Positions 52,800 to 62,620 of a stretch of DNA of 64,000 bases are shown here, piece by piece. This DNA comes from Beijerinckiaceae bacterium (GTDB lineage: Bacteria > Pseudomonadota > Alphaproteobacteria > Rhizobiales > Beijerinckiaceae), in NCBI GenBank assembly GCA_004564215.1, contig CP024846.1, forward strand, positions 1,426,001 to 1,490,000, written 5' to 3'. The position numbers were made by a program, and so were the translations under genes. How positions within the stretch are numbered: the first letter of the stretch is position 1; every line of letters starts with the position of its first letter. The notes under the pieces are model-generated. The model was not told the DNA's origin. It saw only the letters and a program-made list of their open reading frames with translations, and ran no database searches.

Positions 52800-54143
52800 A
52801 TGACCCTCTCGAGTTCATTTCGCCGCGTCGGCTTCACCCTAGGCGGACACGTCTATAATCAGCTCGTCCTGATCGGCGTTCAGATTCTGCTCGTTCCGGT
52901 CCTTCTGCATGCTTGGGGGATCGAGCGATATGGCGTGTGGCTGCTGCTCTCGTCGATACCGACCTATCTGACGTTCAGCGATTTCGGTTTTACGTTTATC
53001 GCCAAGAATGAAATGACGATGAAGGCGGCGGGCGGCGACCGGTCGGGTGTCCTCGTCACCTATCAAAGCGTCTTCGTGCTCCTCAACATCATTACCGCTG
53101 TCGTTGCAATTTTAGCTGGCGCCGTAATTTTTGCAGTCCCCATGCGGTCCATCTTCGCCTTGGGCGAGGTTTCGGATATCGAAGCGAAACTCGTCCTTGC
53201 CCTTCTCGGGGCAAGCTTGATTTTTTATCAATATTTCCTGCTCTTTTCAGGCGCGGCGCGCGCGGCAGGTCGACCCGCCAGCGAAGTCGCGTGGAACGGG
53301 ACCAGTAGATTGGTCGAAGGATTATCCACGGCCGCCGTTGCCTTGCTCGGCGGCGACCTCGTTCTCGCGGCCATTATCATCCTGGTCAATCGGATCGTTT
53401 TCACGAGCGCCATCTTTGTCTGGATCCGATCGATCGCGCCCTGGCTGCCCATCGGTTGGAGCCATTGCTCGCGCAGCGAGATCAAACGTCTGTTCAATCC
53501 TTCGATCAGCTATATGTTCGTGTCCGTCGCCTATGCCTTAATGATCCAGGGCCCGATCACTGTTCTCGGCCTCGTCACCGGACCGGATCGCATCGCCATC
53601 TTTTCGACGTCGCGCACGCTTGCAAGGCTCGGAACATCGGCAACGAATCTTCTCAACAACTCCGTGACACCCGAATATTCCCATCTTTTCGGCCTGAAAA
53701 AGACGTCGGGGTTTTTGCGTATCCTCCGTTTCCACCTTGCGCTCTCGGGCGCCGGCGTCCTCGCCTATTTACTGTTGATGAGTTTCTTGGGCGATTCCAT
53801 CCTGAAACTTTGGACCGGCGGAAAAGTGATGGCGGAAGAACCGTTCTTCACACTGCTCATTTTGTCGGTCGGCGCTGAAATGATTTGGACAGCGCTTTTT
53901 GTTCCCCTGGCGTCGACCAACCGACACATAAGGGTCTCTTACGCCTTTGCAATTCTAAGCTTGATCGGCATTTGCGCTTGCTACTTCGGCGCTGCATCCT
54001 ATGGCCTGACAGGCGCAATTCTGGCTGTGCTTGGCGTTAATGTCGTCATGATCGGTGTCACGATCGAACAATTGATCAGCCGCGCCGGTCCGAGCGCGTT
54101 GGATAGCGCAGGCAGGGGCGCCGTCAAACCGAGCCAGCTTTAG
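52800..54143 (+). CDS. Polysaccharide flippase-like membrane protein (MATE/Wzx fold)
   Basis: A 447-residue integral membrane protein from the ATG at 52800 (AGGGG upstream). About 12 hydrophobic segments are visible, for example YNQLVLIGVQILLVPVLLHAWG, VLLNIITAVVAILAGAVIFAV and the C-terminal ILSLIGICACYFGAA. The pattern (YGVWLLLSSIPTYLTFSDFG near the start) fits the Wzx/RfbX-type oligosaccharide flippases that move lipid-linked glycans across the inner membrane. Its partner appears to be the GT4 gene 33 bp downstream. No polymerase or ligase is nearby. Confidence 0.85.
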   Translation: MTLSSSFRRVGFTLGGHVYNQLVLIGVQILLVPVLLHAWGIERYGVWLLLSSIPTYLTFSDFGFTFIAKNEMTMKAAGGDRSGVLVTYQSVFVLLNIITAVVAILAGAVIFAVPMRSIFALGEVSDIEAKLVLALLGASLIFYQYFLLFSGAARAAGRPASEVAWNGTSRLVEGLSTAAVALLGGDLVLAAIIILVNRIVFTSAIFVWIRSIAPWLPIGWSHCSRSEIKRLFNPSISYMFVSVAYALMIQGPITVLGLVTGPDRIAIFSTSRTLARLGTSATNLLNNSVTPEYSHLFGLKKTSGFLRILRFHLALSGAGVLAYLLLMSFLGDSILKLWTGGKVMAEEPFFTLLILSVGAEMIWTALFVPLASTNRHIRVSYAFAILSLIGICACYFGAASYGLTGAILAVLGVNVVMIGVTIEQLISRAGPSALDSAGRGAVKPSQL

Positions 54144-54176
54144 CGCTCACGTCTTTTCGTCCGATCGCGAGGCAAT

Positions 54177-55322
54177 ATGGCTGCAAGTCCCACAAACGCA
54201 GAGACCCGTATCGTCGTGTGCGCGCTCGAGACCTATTCCAAAATAGGTGGCCTTCAAAACTTCAATCGGCGGATCATCGCCAATCTGGCACAACGAACCC
54301 TCGACCGAAAAGAGCGACCCCCGCAGGTCTTCTTGTTGCGCGATCAGAACGCCATCCCGGAGATTGCGGGAATCGAGATCGCCGGAATGGGTCATCGCCT
54401 GCGCTTTATGTTTCAGGCGTTGAGGGCCGGTGTAACCCAGGCCAATCTCTTCGTCATAGGCCATCGAAATCTTCTTCCGCTCGCGGCTTTGGTCCGATGC
54501 CTTCGCCCCAATTTGCCAATTCTCCTGTTTGTGCATGGTGAAGATGTTTGGAACGATCCTCGTCAGGAGGCCGGACGGCGGCGTTGGTATGAACCTTGGT
54601 TGCTGCGGGCCGTCTCACAGATCGCTTCGGTCAGCGCTTTCACCGCCGAGACGATGGCGCGGGAATTCAATGTCCCTCTGTCGAAGTTTATTCTTCTTCC
54701 GAACGCAGTCGATCCGCTCAAATCCACGTTGGAGCTGGCGAAGCGCGAGCCGGCTACGATCCTGACCGTGACAAGGCTTAGCCTGAACGACCGCGAAAAA
54801 CACGTGGACAAGGTCATCCGCGCGGTCGCCAAGCTCAAGCACAGCCTGCCCCATATCAAATGCGAGATCGTCGGGGATGGCGCTTTACGCCCCGAACTTG
54901 AGGCCTTGGCCACGGAACTCGGCGTCGCCGACGCGGTAAAATTTCTTGGCCGCATCAGCGATGCGGAGCTCGACGCGGCCTATGCAAGAGCGACGGTCTT
55001 CGCGATGCCCTCGTCCAAGGAGGGGTTCGGGATCGTCTATCTCGAAGCCTGGCTGCGGGGTCTTCCCGTGATCTGCAGCAAGCATGGCGCCTCCAAGGAA
55101 ATCGTTTCCGATGGGGTGGATGGATTTGTCGTCGAACCCTCCGATATTTCGATGCTCGCAGATCGCCTCCATCTGTGGCTCTCACAGCCGGAAATTGCCC
55201 GGGACATGGGCGAGCGCGGGCGCCGGAAGGTCGAGGCGAATTTTCTCGGCCCCGCCTTCCGGGCCAATCTCGACCGGATCATCGACGGGCTCCGCGCGGG
55301 GAAGCGTCCCAGGGATAATTGA
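54177..55322 (+). CDS. Glycosyltransferase family 4
   Basis: A 381-residue GT-B enzyme. The N-terminal acceptor domain contains ETYSKIGGLQNFNRR and LLFVHGEDVW. The C-terminal domain has ILTVTRLSLNDREKHVDKVI, CEIVGDGALRPELEALA, and the EX7E motif SKEGFGIVYLEAW that binds the nucleotide-sugar donor. It is cytoplasmic or membrane-associated. Sugar and acceptor are unknown. It overlaps nothing but follows the flippase gene closely, so the two probably make and export one glycan. Confidence 0.9.
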   Translation: MAASPTNAETRIVVCALETYSKIGGLQNFNRRIIANLAQRTLDRKERPPQVFLLRDQNAIPEIAGIEIAGMGHRLRFMFQALRAGVTQANLFVIGHRNLLPLAALVRCLRPNLPILLFVHGEDVWNDPRQEAGRRRWYEPWLLRAVSQIASVSAFTAETMAREFNVPLSKFILLPNAVDPLKSTLELAKREPATILTVTRLSLNDREKHVDKVIRAVAKLKHSLPHIKCEIVGDGALRPELEALATELGVADAVKFLGRISDAELDAAYARATVFAMPSSKEGFGIVYLEAWLRGLPVICSKHGASKEIVSDGVDGFVVEPSDISMLADRLHLWLSQPEIARDMGERGRRKVEANFLGPAFRANLDRIIDGLRAGKRPRDN

Positions 55323-55353
55323 CCTTCGGCCGCACCGGTATTATTTCATAAAC

Positions 55354-55929
55354 ATGCCAGTTCGGACCATAATCACCCTCCCAGACCCGCGTTTGCGGCT
55401 TCGCGTGCCGCCCTTGGCGTCCGTCGACGACTGCATCCGTGCGCTGATGGACGATATGCTTGAGACCATGTATGCCGCGCCCGGCATCGGCCTCGCCGCC
55501 GTGCAGATCGCCGTCCAGAAGCGGGTGATTGTGCTCGACGTCGCCAAGCGCGAAAGCGAAGCCGCGACCGCTGATCCCCTTTGTCTCGCCAATCCGGAAG
55601 TCCTCTGGGCCTCGGAGGAGCTGTCAACCTATGAAGAGGGCTGCCTGTCGATCCCGGAATTCTATGAGGAGGTGGAACGGCCGGCGCGCGTAAGGGTCGG
55701 CTATCTGGACCGGGAAGGCCGGGCACGGGAGGTCGAGGCGGACGGCATTCTGGCGACCTGCCTTCAGCATGAAATCGATCATTTGAACGGCGTCCTGTTC
55801 ATCGATCATATTTCCAGGCTGAAGCGCGAGCGCATCACCAAGAAATTCAGCAAGAGCGCCAGACACGGGGCCGCTGATCGGAAGCGCAGCGTGGAGCACG
55901 AACAGGCCTCCGTCCGAACCGACGCCTGA
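55354..55929 (+). CDS. def: Peptide deformylase
   Basis: A 191-residue metalloenzyme from the ATG at 55354. The three deformylase motifs are GIGLAAVQ (GxGxAAxQ), EGCLSIP (EGCxS) and QHEIDHLNG (HEIDH with the metal-binding His pair and catalytic Glu). It removes the formyl group from nascent N-terminal methionine. The charged C-terminal tail ([16 protein letters not shown]) is not conserved. It lies directly before fmt, the enzyme that adds the formyl group. Confidence 0.95.
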   Translation: MPVRTIITLPDPRLRLRVPPLASVDDCIRALMDDMLETMYAAPGIGLAAVQIAVQKRVIVLDVAKRESEAATADPLCLANPEVLWASEELSTYEEGCLSIPEFYEEVERPARVRVGYLDREGRAREVEADGILATCLQHEIDHLNGVLFIDHISRLKRERITKKFSKSARHGAADRKRSVEHEQASVRTDA

Positions 55930-55938
55930 TTGACGCCC

Positions 55939-55960
55939 ATCACTTGGGCATCACTTGGGC
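55939..55960 (+). repeat. 11-bp tandem duplication between def and fmt
   Basis: ATCACTTGGGC at 55939-55949 is repeated exactly at 55950-55960, between the def stop and the likely fmt start. A possible slippage product with no evident function. Confidence 0.7.
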
Positions 55961-55985
55961 CGCCCCCAACCCTAGGCCAAGACTA

Positions 55986-56936
55986 TTGCGTATCGTCTTC
56001 ATGGGGACCCCGGAATTCTCGGTGCCTGTGCTCACCGAGATCATCGGCCAGGGCAACCTCGTGGCAGCGGTCTATACGCGGCCACCGAAACCCGCAGGGC
56101 GTCGCGGCCTAGAGGCAACCCCCTCCCCTGTGCATGAGGCGGCGCTGCGTTTCGGCATTGACGTGGTCACGCCCCAAACCCTTCGCTCGGACGAGGCGGC
56201 CGCCCGGCTGCGGAGCTTTGAACCCGACGCGATCGTCGTCGTGGCCTATGGCTTGATCTTGCCGAAAGTCATTCTCGAACTGCCGCCGAAATTCTGTCTC
56301 AACCTGCATGCCTCCCTGTTGCCACGTTGGCGGGGCGCCGCGCCGATCCAGCGCGCGATCATGGCCGGCGACAAGGAAACAGGGGTCATGGTGATGCGCA
56401 TGGAAGAAGGTCTCGACACCGGCCCCATCGCCCTCACCGAGCGGGTCGCCATTGGACCGGATTCGAATGCCGCTGAACTGCATGACAAACTAGCCTTCGC
56501 GGGAGCCGGGCTGATGGCGCGGGCCCTGGCATTGCTTGAGCGGGGCGAACTTGTCTTCACCGCGCAGGCTGAAACCGGGGTCACCTATGCGCGTAAAATC
56601 GACAAGGCGGAAGCGCGGATCGATTGGTCAAAACCGGCATCGGAAATACATGATCTGATCCGCGCTCTTGGGCCCTTTCCTGGGGCCTATTTCGAAGCCG
56701 ATCTCGGCAAGGGCGTGGAACGCATCAAGGTCTTGCGCGCCCAAAGGGTCGACGCCACCGGCACGCCAGGATGCGTCCTCGATGATCGCTTGACCATTGC
56801 CTGCGGCAAAGGGGCGGTGCGGCTTCTGGAGTTGCAACGTCCCGGCAAACTGCACGTGTCGGCCGAGGATTTTTTGCACGGCGCCAAACTGCCCGCCGGA
56901 ACCATGCTCGCCCCAAAATCTGATGCCGCGCTTTAA
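55986..56936 (+). CDS. fmt: Methionyl-tRNA formyltransferase
   Basis: About 316 residues from a TTG start at 55986 (reading [16 protein letters not shown]). A TTG at 55944 would add 14 unconserved residues, and the next ATG (56001) falls inside the conserved VFMGTPEF core. It has the formyl-folate binding [21 protein letters not shown], catalytic [20 protein letters not shown] and DTGPI. It formylates Met-tRNAfMet. The gene overlaps truA by 14 bp and follows def, a conserved trio. Confidence 0.93.
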   Translation: MRIVFMGTPEFSVPVLTEIIGQGNLVAAVYTRPPKPAGRRGLEATPSPVHEAALRFGIDVVTPQTLRSDEAAARLRSFEPDAIVVVAYGLILPKVILELPPKFCLNLHASLLPRWRGAAPIQRAIMAGDKETGVMVMRMEEGLDTGPIALTERVAIGPDSNAAELHDKLAFAGAGLMARALALLERGELVFTAQAETGVTYARKIDKAEARIDWSKPASEIHDLIRALGPFPGAYFEADLGKGVERIKVLRAQRVDATGTPGCVLDDRLTIACGKGAVRLLELQRPGKLHVSAEDFLHGAKLPAGTMLAPKSDAAL

Positions 56937-57684
56937 GCTCACCGTCGAATACGACGGAACGCCCTTCGTCGGCTGGCAGCGGCAGACCAATGGACCCTCG
57001 GTCCAGTCCGTCATCGAATCTGCCCTTGAGGCCCTGTGTGGCACCCACGTCGGAGTCCGTGGAGCCGGGCGAACGGATACCGGTGTTCACGCCACCGGCC
57101 AAGTTGTGCATGCAGATCTGGTCAAGGACTGGCGCAGCGATGTCTTGCGCGATGCCCTGAACGCGCATATGCGGCCCCAGCCCGTCGCGATTTTGGCGGC
57201 CGAACGCGTTCCTGAATCCTTTGACGCCAGATTTTCAGCAATCCGGCGGCATTATCTCTATCGAATCATCAATCGCCGGGCCCCTCTGACCGTTGAGCAA
57301 GGGCACGCCTGGCTCGTCAAACGAAGGCTCGACGCCGACGCCATGCGGGCAGCCGCCGCCCATCTTGTCGGTCATCATGATTTTTCAACCTTCCGCGCGT
57401 CTCAGTGCCAGGCGGAGAGCCCGGTGCGCACGCTGGAACGGCTCGATGTCACGCGGATTGGCGATGAGATTCAGATCAGCGCCAGCGCGCGCTCGTTCCT
57501 GCACTCGCAAGTGCGGTCCATGGTGGGGTCGCTCGAACAGGTCGGCTCAGGAAAATGGAGCGCGTTTAACCTCCGTGCCGCTCTCGAAGCGTGCGACCGT
57601 CGCCGCTGCGGCATGGTCGCTCCCCCGGAAGGACTCTATCTGATCGGCGTGGATTATGATCCGAGCGCTTCTGCGTGGCCTTGA
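56923..57684 (+). CDS. truA: tRNA pseudouridine(38-40) synthase
   Basis: A 253-residue pseudouridine synthase. The ATG at 56923 gives [21 protein letters not shown], the usual TruA start, overlapping the fmt end by 14 bp. The catalytic Asp is in [31 protein letters not shown] and [17 protein letters not shown] are also typical. It modifies U38-U40 in the anticodon arm of tRNAs. It is the last gene of the def-fmt-truA set; the next gene is convergent. Confidence 0.95.
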   Translation: MPRFKLTVEYDGTPFVGWQRQTNGPSVQSVIESALEALCGTHVGVRGAGRTDTGVHATGQVVHADLVKDWRSDVLRDALNAHMRPQPVAILAAERVPESFDARFSAIRRHYLYRIINRRAPLTVEQGHAWLVKRRLDADAMRAAAAHLVGHHDFSTFRASQCQAESPVRTLERLDVTRIGDEIQISASARSFLHSQVRSMVGSLEQVGSGKWSAFNLRAALEACDRRRCGMVAPPEGLYLIGVDYDPSASAWP

Positions 57685-57696
57685 TTCTGTTATGAC

Positions 57697-58416
57697 TCAG
57701 CGCCAGTCCGAATAGTGTCGCTCCAATTCGGCTTCAAGCTCTGGGCCGGCCGCTGGAACGAAACTGAAAACAGCCATCCTCCCAACCATCCTCTCAAGTT
57801 GGGCAAATCTTTCAATAATCCGGTAATGGGGGCGATCGGCATAGTCGTCCACCAGTAAGAGCGCGTTAGATGGCTCTTTGGACATGTATTTGATGCTTGT
57901 CAGGGCACAGGCGACCCGGAAACGTCCATCCACCAAGATCAAATCCGGAAGCCGCGTGTCGCCAATTAATCTCCAGGGCGCCTGGGGATAGGACATCCAT
58001 TTACGGACACGATTTGGCTTGGGCGTTTTGAAAAGCGGAATGCCCCAGAGGCCCGTGATGCCAATATTGACATGAACCAGATGCTGATCGTGTTTTAGAT
58101 TTCCTATTTTCGCTCTCACGGAATTCATAAATACTTTGTCGGAGTCCACGGCGACGAAGGGCTTGCCCCATTTCGCAGCCTGTACGGTACTGCCGCCTGT
58201 GCCATACTCGACGTAAAAGGCGCTGTTATTTATTTTTTCCATAAAATATTGCGTAGACCGGTCGTCAAAATGGGGCTCGTCAGGCACATTACACTTCGTA
58301 AATCGCTTGCTTACGATAAACATAGCATTCGTGCCGGCCTCGATCAGCGGTTCGGGCATCATGTCCCGAACTCTCTTTCTGGCGGTCCGAGAAGCACGCT
58401 GAAAACTGACTGACAT
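57697..58416 (-). CDS. Putative SAM-dependent methyltransferase-like protein of unknown function
   Basis: A 239-residue protein. Residues 60-95 (NSAFYVEYGTGGSTVQAAKWGKPFVAVDSD) look like Rossmann motif I with a following acidic residue. Later LPDLILVDGRFRVACALTSI and NALLLVDDYADRPHYRIIERF resemble the core of class I methyltransferases or polysaccharide-associated relatives. No signal peptide. The gene is A/T-richer than its neighbours and lies convergent to truA, which suggests acquisition. I cannot assign a substrate. Confidence 0.6.
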   Translation of the reverse strand: MSVSFQRASRTARKRVRDMMPEPLIEAGTNAMFIVSKRFTKCNVPDEPHFDDRSTQYFMEKINNSAFYVEYGTGGSTVQAAKWGKPFVAVDSDKVFMNSVRAKIGNLKHDQHLVHVNIGITGLWGIPLFKTPKPNRVRKWMSYPQAPWRLIGDTRLPDLILVDGRFRVACALTSIKYMSKEPSNALLLVDDYADRPHYRIIERFAQLERMVGRMAVFSFVPAAGPELEAELERHYSDWR

Positions 58417-58485
58417 ATATTATTTAACCTCTAACCAACAGTGGGACTTTAATCTCCTCGTTGCGATTTGCAACCCGCGCGACGA

Positions 58486-58902
58486 TCAGAGAGCAGCAGC
58501 CGTCTTCCGCGCTTTATCGATCAACTGCTCCGCGCCGTAAATCGCGTCGCCATCAGGATCATGCACAAGAGCGCCGGAACCCGCAGCGAGGGCCGCGCAG
58601 ACAATCGCGGCGCTGGCTTCTTCGCGCACATCTCCGCTCCAGCGAAAGGCAATCGCGGCATTTCGCTCGCCAATCCGCGACTGCAACGCGGACGATAGCC
58701 CCGACGCATCGACGGCCTGAAAGCGGATGTCGAACCCCGCGTCTTCTCCGTCCAGCGTGCAGGGCAGATAGCCCGACGTTTGAAACGGAACGTAGGAATC
58801 ATCCAGAGTGAGTTTGAATTTGAGGCCGTCGATCACCTTTTGCAGGGTTTCGCGCGCGGGCACGTCGTTGCGCAGGAGATAGGCGGTTTGGGAGCGGGCC
58901 AT
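58486..58902 (-). CDS. Conserved hypothetical protein near pyrC'
   Basis: A 138-residue soluble protein starting MARSQTAYLLRNDVPARET. It has alternating strands (LKFKLTLDDSYVPFQTSGYLPCTLDGEDAGFDIRFQ) and an Ala-rich C-terminal half (AAIVCAALAAGSGALVHDPDGDAIYG) ending in a helix. The wording 'LVHDPDGD' recalls small domains that judge sequence or signal strength, but I do not recognise the family. It follows pyrC' 59 bp downstream on the same strand. Function unknown. Confidence 0.65.
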   Translation of the reverse strand: MARSQTAYLLRNDVPARETLQKVIDGLKFKLTLDDSYVPFQTSGYLPCTLDGEDAGFDIRFQAVDASGLSSALQSRIGERNAAIAFRWSGDVREEASAAIVCAALAAGSGALVHDPDGDAIYGAEQLIDKARKTAAAL

Positions 58903-58961
58903 GGAATTCCCTTTGCGATGCGTCTGGCGCTGCTCTCAAGCAAAAATCTGGCCGCGCGGAA

Positions 58962-60305
58962 CTACTCCCTCTCGAACACAATCTCCCCGGCGACGAGGGT
59001 GAGTTTCACCCTGCCCTCCATGCGGGCTTCGTCGAACGGCGTATTCTTGCAGCGCGAATGCAATTTGGCCGGGTCGACGACATAGGGTTCGTTCGGATCG
59101 AAGCGGATCAAATCGGCGGGCGCGCCGACCTTGAACCTTCCCTGGGGGAGACCAAGAATTTCCGCCGGGCGGGTCGTCATGGCGTTGAGCAGACGTCCCA
59201 GCGAAACTTCGCCGGAGGAAACCAGCCGCAGGCCTGCGGACAGCATGGTTTCCAGCCCGATCGCGCCATCCTCGGCCTCGGCGAAGGGCAGCCGCTTGGT
59301 TTCGACATCCTGGGGATTATGGTCGGAGACGACAACGTCGATGAGCCCCGACGCCAGTCCGGCAACCAGCGCACGCCGCTCGTCTTCGCGCCGCAGCGGC
59401 GGCGCAAGTTTTAAAAACGTTCGATAGTCGCCGATGTCGTTTTCATTGAGCGTCAGATGGTTGATCGAGGTCGCGCAGGTCACCGGCAGCCCATCGGCCT
59501 TGGCCTTGGCGATGATCTCCAGGGACAAAGTCGTGGTGACGAGGGCGGCGTGATAGCGGGCGCCCGTGAGATTCACCAGTTTGATGTCGCGATCCAGCAT
59601 GATCGCTTCCGCCTCGCGGGGGATTCCGGCAAGGCCGAGCCGCGAGGCGAATTCGCCTTCATTCATCACGCCTTCGCCGGCAAGATCGCGATCTTCCGCG
59701 TAATGAATGATTAGGGCGTCGAAATCACGGGCGTATTCCATCACCCGGCGCATGACCCGGGCGTTGCGGACAGAACGAGCCCCGTCGCTGAACGCAACCG
59801 CGCCGGCCTGCTGCAGCAAGCCTATCTCAGCGATCTCGGTGCCCTCAAGGCCCGCCGTCAGGGCGGCGCAAGGAAGCACCCGGACGCGGCCCGTGTCGCG
59901 CGCCCGGCGCAACAGAAAATCGACGACCGCCGCCTCATCGACCGGCGGATTGGTGTCGGAGCGGGCCAGGATGGTCGTGACCCCGCCGGCTGCGGCCGCG
60001 GCGGTCGCGGTCGCAATGGTTTCCCGGTGTTCGGCGCCCGGTTCGCCGATAAACGCCCTCATGTCGATGAGGCCCGGCGCCACGAGGTCGCCGCGGCAAT
60101 CCAAAATGCGCGCATGCGAAGGCAGCTGCCCCTTCGTGACCCCCGGACCGAAATCGCGGATCACGCCATCGACGACCAGAATCCCGCCGAAACTCTCCCT
60201 GAGCTCCGCCGGATCGACCAATTTTGCATTGACGAGCGCCAAAGGCTGGTGGGCGATCGAGGCGCTGGAGGGAAGCTTCACGTGAAACAGCTCGCTCTTA
60301 TCCAT
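58962..60305 (-). CDS. PyrC' pseudo-dihydroorotase (aspartate carbamoyltransferase partner)
   Basis: A 447-residue amidohydrolase-fold protein from the ATG at 60305, overlapping the pyrB stop by 8 bp. True dihydroorotases have D-x-H-x-H in the segment PGLIDMHVH; here it is PGLIDMRAF (R83 and F85 replace both His), so the binuclear zinc site is broken. [16 protein letters not shown] keeps a late Asp. Non-catalytic PyrC' subunits that join PyrB in the ATCase complex are known from Pseudomonas and occur in Rhizobiales. A separate active pyrC should exist elsewhere in the genome. Confidence 0.88.
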   Translation of the reverse strand: MDKSELFHVKLPSSASIAHQPLALVNAKLVDPAELRESFGGILVVDGVIRDFGPGVTKGQLPSHARILDCRGDLVAPGLIDMRAFIGEPGAEHRETIATATAAAAAGGVTTILARSDTNPPVDEAAVVDFLLRRARDTGRVRVLPCAALTAGLEGTEIAEIGLLQQAGAVAFSDGARSVRNARVMRRVMEYARDFDALIIHYAEDRDLAGEGVMNEGEFASRLGLAGIPREAEAIMLDRDIKLVNLTGARYHAALVTTTLSLEIIAKAKADGLPVTCATSINHLTLNENDIGDYRTFLKLAPPLRREDERRALVAGLASGLIDVVVSDHNPQDVETKRLPFAEAEDGAIGLETMLSAGLRLVSSGEVSLGRLLNAMTTRPAEILGLPQGRFKVGAPADLIRFDPNEPYVVDPAKLHSRCKNTPFDEARMEGRVKLTLVAGEIVFERE

Positions 60306-61248
60306 TTGGCAAATGCTGCGCCAATGCTTCCAGCACGGCGATCCGAACCGCGACGCCCATTTCGACCTGCTCGCGGATGCGGCTTCTCGCTCCGTCGGCG
60401 ACGCTCGAATCGATCTCCACGCCCCGGTTGATCGGGCCGGGATGCAAGACCAGCGCATCGGGTTTCGCCCGCCTAAGCTTGGCTTCGTCGAGGCCAAAAA
60501 ATCGGAAATATTCCTTGGCGGACGGGATATACGCCCCGAGCATCCGTTCCCGCTGCAACCGCAGCATCATCACAATGTCCGCACCCTCGAGGCCCGATTC
60601 CATGTCGCGGAAAACCTCGACGCCCATCCGCTCGATGCCGGTCGGCAGCAATGTCGAGGGGCCGACCGCGCGCACCCGCGCCCCAAGGGCGGAGAGAAGC
60701 AAAATATTCGAGCGCGCGACGCGCGAATGGAGGATATCGCCGCAGATCGCGACCGTGAGGCCCGCGATTCTGCCTTTGTTGCGCCGGATGGTGAGAGCGT
60801 CGAGAAGCGCTTGGGTCGGATGTTCATGGGCGCCGTCGCCCGCGTTGACGACTGAACAATCGACCTTTTTCGCCAGCAGATGCACCGCGCCGGCGTGGGC
60901 ATGGCGGACGACGATGATATCGGGACGCATGGCGTTGAGCGTCATCGCCGTATCGATCAGGGTTTCGCCCTTTTTGACGCTGGACGTCGCGACCGACATA
61001 TTCATGACGTCGGCGCCAAGCCGCTTGCCCGCGAGTTCGAACGACGACTGGGTCCTGGTCGAGGCCTCGAAGAAAAGGTTGATGAGGGTTCGTCCCCGCA
61101 GGGTTGAACGCTTCTTTTCGACCTGACGCGACACTTCGATCGCCGACTCGGCCAAATTAAGCAAAGCCTCGATGTCCAGGGGCGATAGCCCCTCTATCCC
61201 GAGCAGATGCCGGTGCGGGAAGGTGAGCTCTCCAGGCGCATTGACCAT
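60298..61248 (-). CDS. pyrB: Aspartate carbamoyltransferase catalytic subunit
   Basis: A 316-residue enzyme. The carbamoyl-phosphate motif is [21 protein letters not shown], followed by [20 protein letters not shown] and [14 protein letters not shown]. It makes carbamoyl-aspartate in the pyrimidine pathway. No pyrI gene is present; instead pyrC' overlaps its 3' end by 8 bp (ATGGATAA), which fits class A dodecameric ATCases that use a pseudo-DHOase partner. Regulation is not evident from the 5' region. Confidence 0.95.
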   Translation of the reverse strand: MVNAPGELTFPHRHLLGIEGLSPLDIEALLNLAESAIEVSRQVEKKRSTLRGRTLINLFFEASTRTQSSFELAGKRLGADVMNMSVATSSVKKGETLIDTAMTLNAMRPDIIVVRHAHAGAVHLLAKKVDCSVVNAGDGAHEHPTQALLDALTIRRNKGRIAGLTVAICGDILHSRVARSNILLLSALGARVRAVGPSTLLPTGIERMGVEVFRDMESGLEGADIVMMLRLQRERMLGAYIPSAKEYFRFFGLDEAKLRRAKPDALVLHPGPINRGVEIDSSVADGARSRIREQVEMGVAVRIAVLEALAQHLPNG

Positions 61249-61468
61249 TGACCCTGGCTTATAGGCCCCGATGGGGCCCGCTCACAATAGTTTGCTCGGC
61301 TCGCTTCGAACTGCCCACAAAAATCGGCACATCTTGACCGGGCTCACCGGCGCTCATTCATGAAACCGTCAAAAACGTGAAGCACCTAATGGCCTTGCCG
61401 AGTTGCATTTTTTCCCGAAACCCGGTTCAAGCGTCGCAGGAAGAGGCGCTGTTCAAGGTCGGATCCCC

Positions 61469-62068
61469 ATGAAATCTATTTGGCAATGTTTAGGGTCGGC
61501 GGCGGCAATCATGGCGGTTGCGGCTCCGGCATGGGCGGAAAATCAACCGCTGACCTGCTGGTATAATGACCACGCCGATTTTACCTCAGCCGACAGCGCG
61601 CCGGCCAGCGCCGTCATCGGAAGCGTGGCGAAGGCAAGCAGCGGGGACAAGACCTTTTCCTATACGATTTCGGCAAGAGACGGCATGGCGTGCCCGGTGC
61701 AGCTCCCGCTCTCGACGACGTCCGCCGTGACGGTGGCCCTCGTTCGCCAGGACGAGGGGGATTGTTCGAACGAGAAGGTCAGCGACGCCGGAGGCGCAGC
61801 CATTGGCGGTTCCGTGACCGTCTATAGCGAGTCCAGAGCCGCATCCACGGCGGCGATCCGGCTTGCCGGTCTGGCTCCCAACACCAGCTATAAGATTTTC
61901 CTGAAATGCCTGCGGCAGCTCGGAACGCTCCGAACCGATGCGAATGGAAACGCCGGGCGAACCGTCAGCTTTCCCACTGACGGGCCGGGTCCAGTCTTTG
62001 CCTTCGAAATTGCTCCCGAGGGCGACGCCGCGGGCACCAAGCTCCAAAGCCTGTCCTTCAAGAAGTAA
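61469..62068 (+). CDS. Exported protein of unknown function
   Basis: A 199-residue protein from the ATG at 61469. A signal peptide is clear (MKSIWQCLGSAAAIMAVAAPAWAEN). The mature part is Ser/Ala/Thr-rich and beta-strand-rich. It has four spaced Cys residues (TCWYND, MACPVQ, GDCSNE, LKCLRQ), so two disulfides are possible. The segment AAIRLAGLAPNTSYKIFLKC followed by LRTDANGNAG resembles a fibronectin-III-like or superoxide-dismutase-like edge motif, but the family is not recognised. It is divergent from pyrB. A periplasmic or secreted location is inferred. Confidence 0.65.
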   Translation: MKSIWQCLGSAAAIMAVAAPAWAENQPLTCWYNDHADFTSADSAPASAVIGSVAKASSGDKTFSYTISARDGMACPVQLPLSTTSAVTVALVRQDEGDCSNEKVSDAGGAAIGGSVTVYSESRAASTAAIRLAGLAPNTSYKIFLKCLRQLGTLRTDANGNAGRTVSFPTDGPGPVFAFEIAPEGDAAGTKLQSLSFKK

Positions 62069-62125
62069 AGCGGGCTTTCGCTGCGCAACCCATCGGCGCC
62101 AAGCCGAAAATTGCGCAGCCACAGC

Positions 62126-62614
62126 TCACGCAACCTCTTGGAGATGGGCTTCCAGGAACCAAAGCGACTTGTCGAGGGCGCGCGAAAACGCCGTCAAAAT
62201 ATCCGCTGTGTCCGCATCGCCTGCCTCGTCGGTCGCCGCGATCCCGGCGCGAACCGAATTCGCGACCGTGCCAAAGTGCTCGATCAGCGCCGCGATGTGA
62301 TCCTTGATCTTGTAAATATCTGTCGGATAGGGCTTGAGCGAGGTCTTGTTCGCCACCACTTGCGAAGTGCCAAGCGCGGTTCCGCCCAGTTGCACAACGC
62401 GCTCGGCCATGGTGTCCACATGGTCGTCGATCTCGGTGCGGAACGAATCGAGCATTTCATGCACCGCGATGAATTGAATGCCCTTAAGGTTCCAATGCGC
62501 CTGTTTGGTAAGCAAAGCCAAATCGATGGCGTCGGCTAAGCGGGCATTCAACAGATCGATGGAAACCGCTTTTGCATTCGACTTCACATCGTTCAGCGTT
62601 TTATGCAACTTCAT
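62126..62614 (-). CDS. dps: Dps family DNA-protection/ferroxidase protein
   Basis: A 162-residue ferritin-like protein. I prefer the ATG at 62614 (MKLHKTLNDVKSNA; GGAG 9 nt upstream) over a TTG at 62620. The ferroxidase signature is KQAHWNLKGIQFIAVHEMLDSFRTEIDDHVDTMAERVVQLGG, carrying the His, Asp and Glu ligands. Dps makes a dodecamer that stores iron oxidised by peroxide and protects DNA in the stationary phase. Its upstream region holds several TTAGC-type motifs. Confidence 0.93.
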   Translation of the reverse strand: MKLHKTLNDVKSNAKAVSIDLLNARLADAIDLALLTKQAHWNLKGIQFIAVHEMLDSFRTEIDDHVDTMAERVVQLGGTALGTSQVVANKTSLKPYPTDIYKIKDHIAALIEHFGTVANSVRAGIAATDEAGDADTADILTAFSRALDKSLWFLEAHLQEVA

Positions 62615-62620
62615 AAGCAA

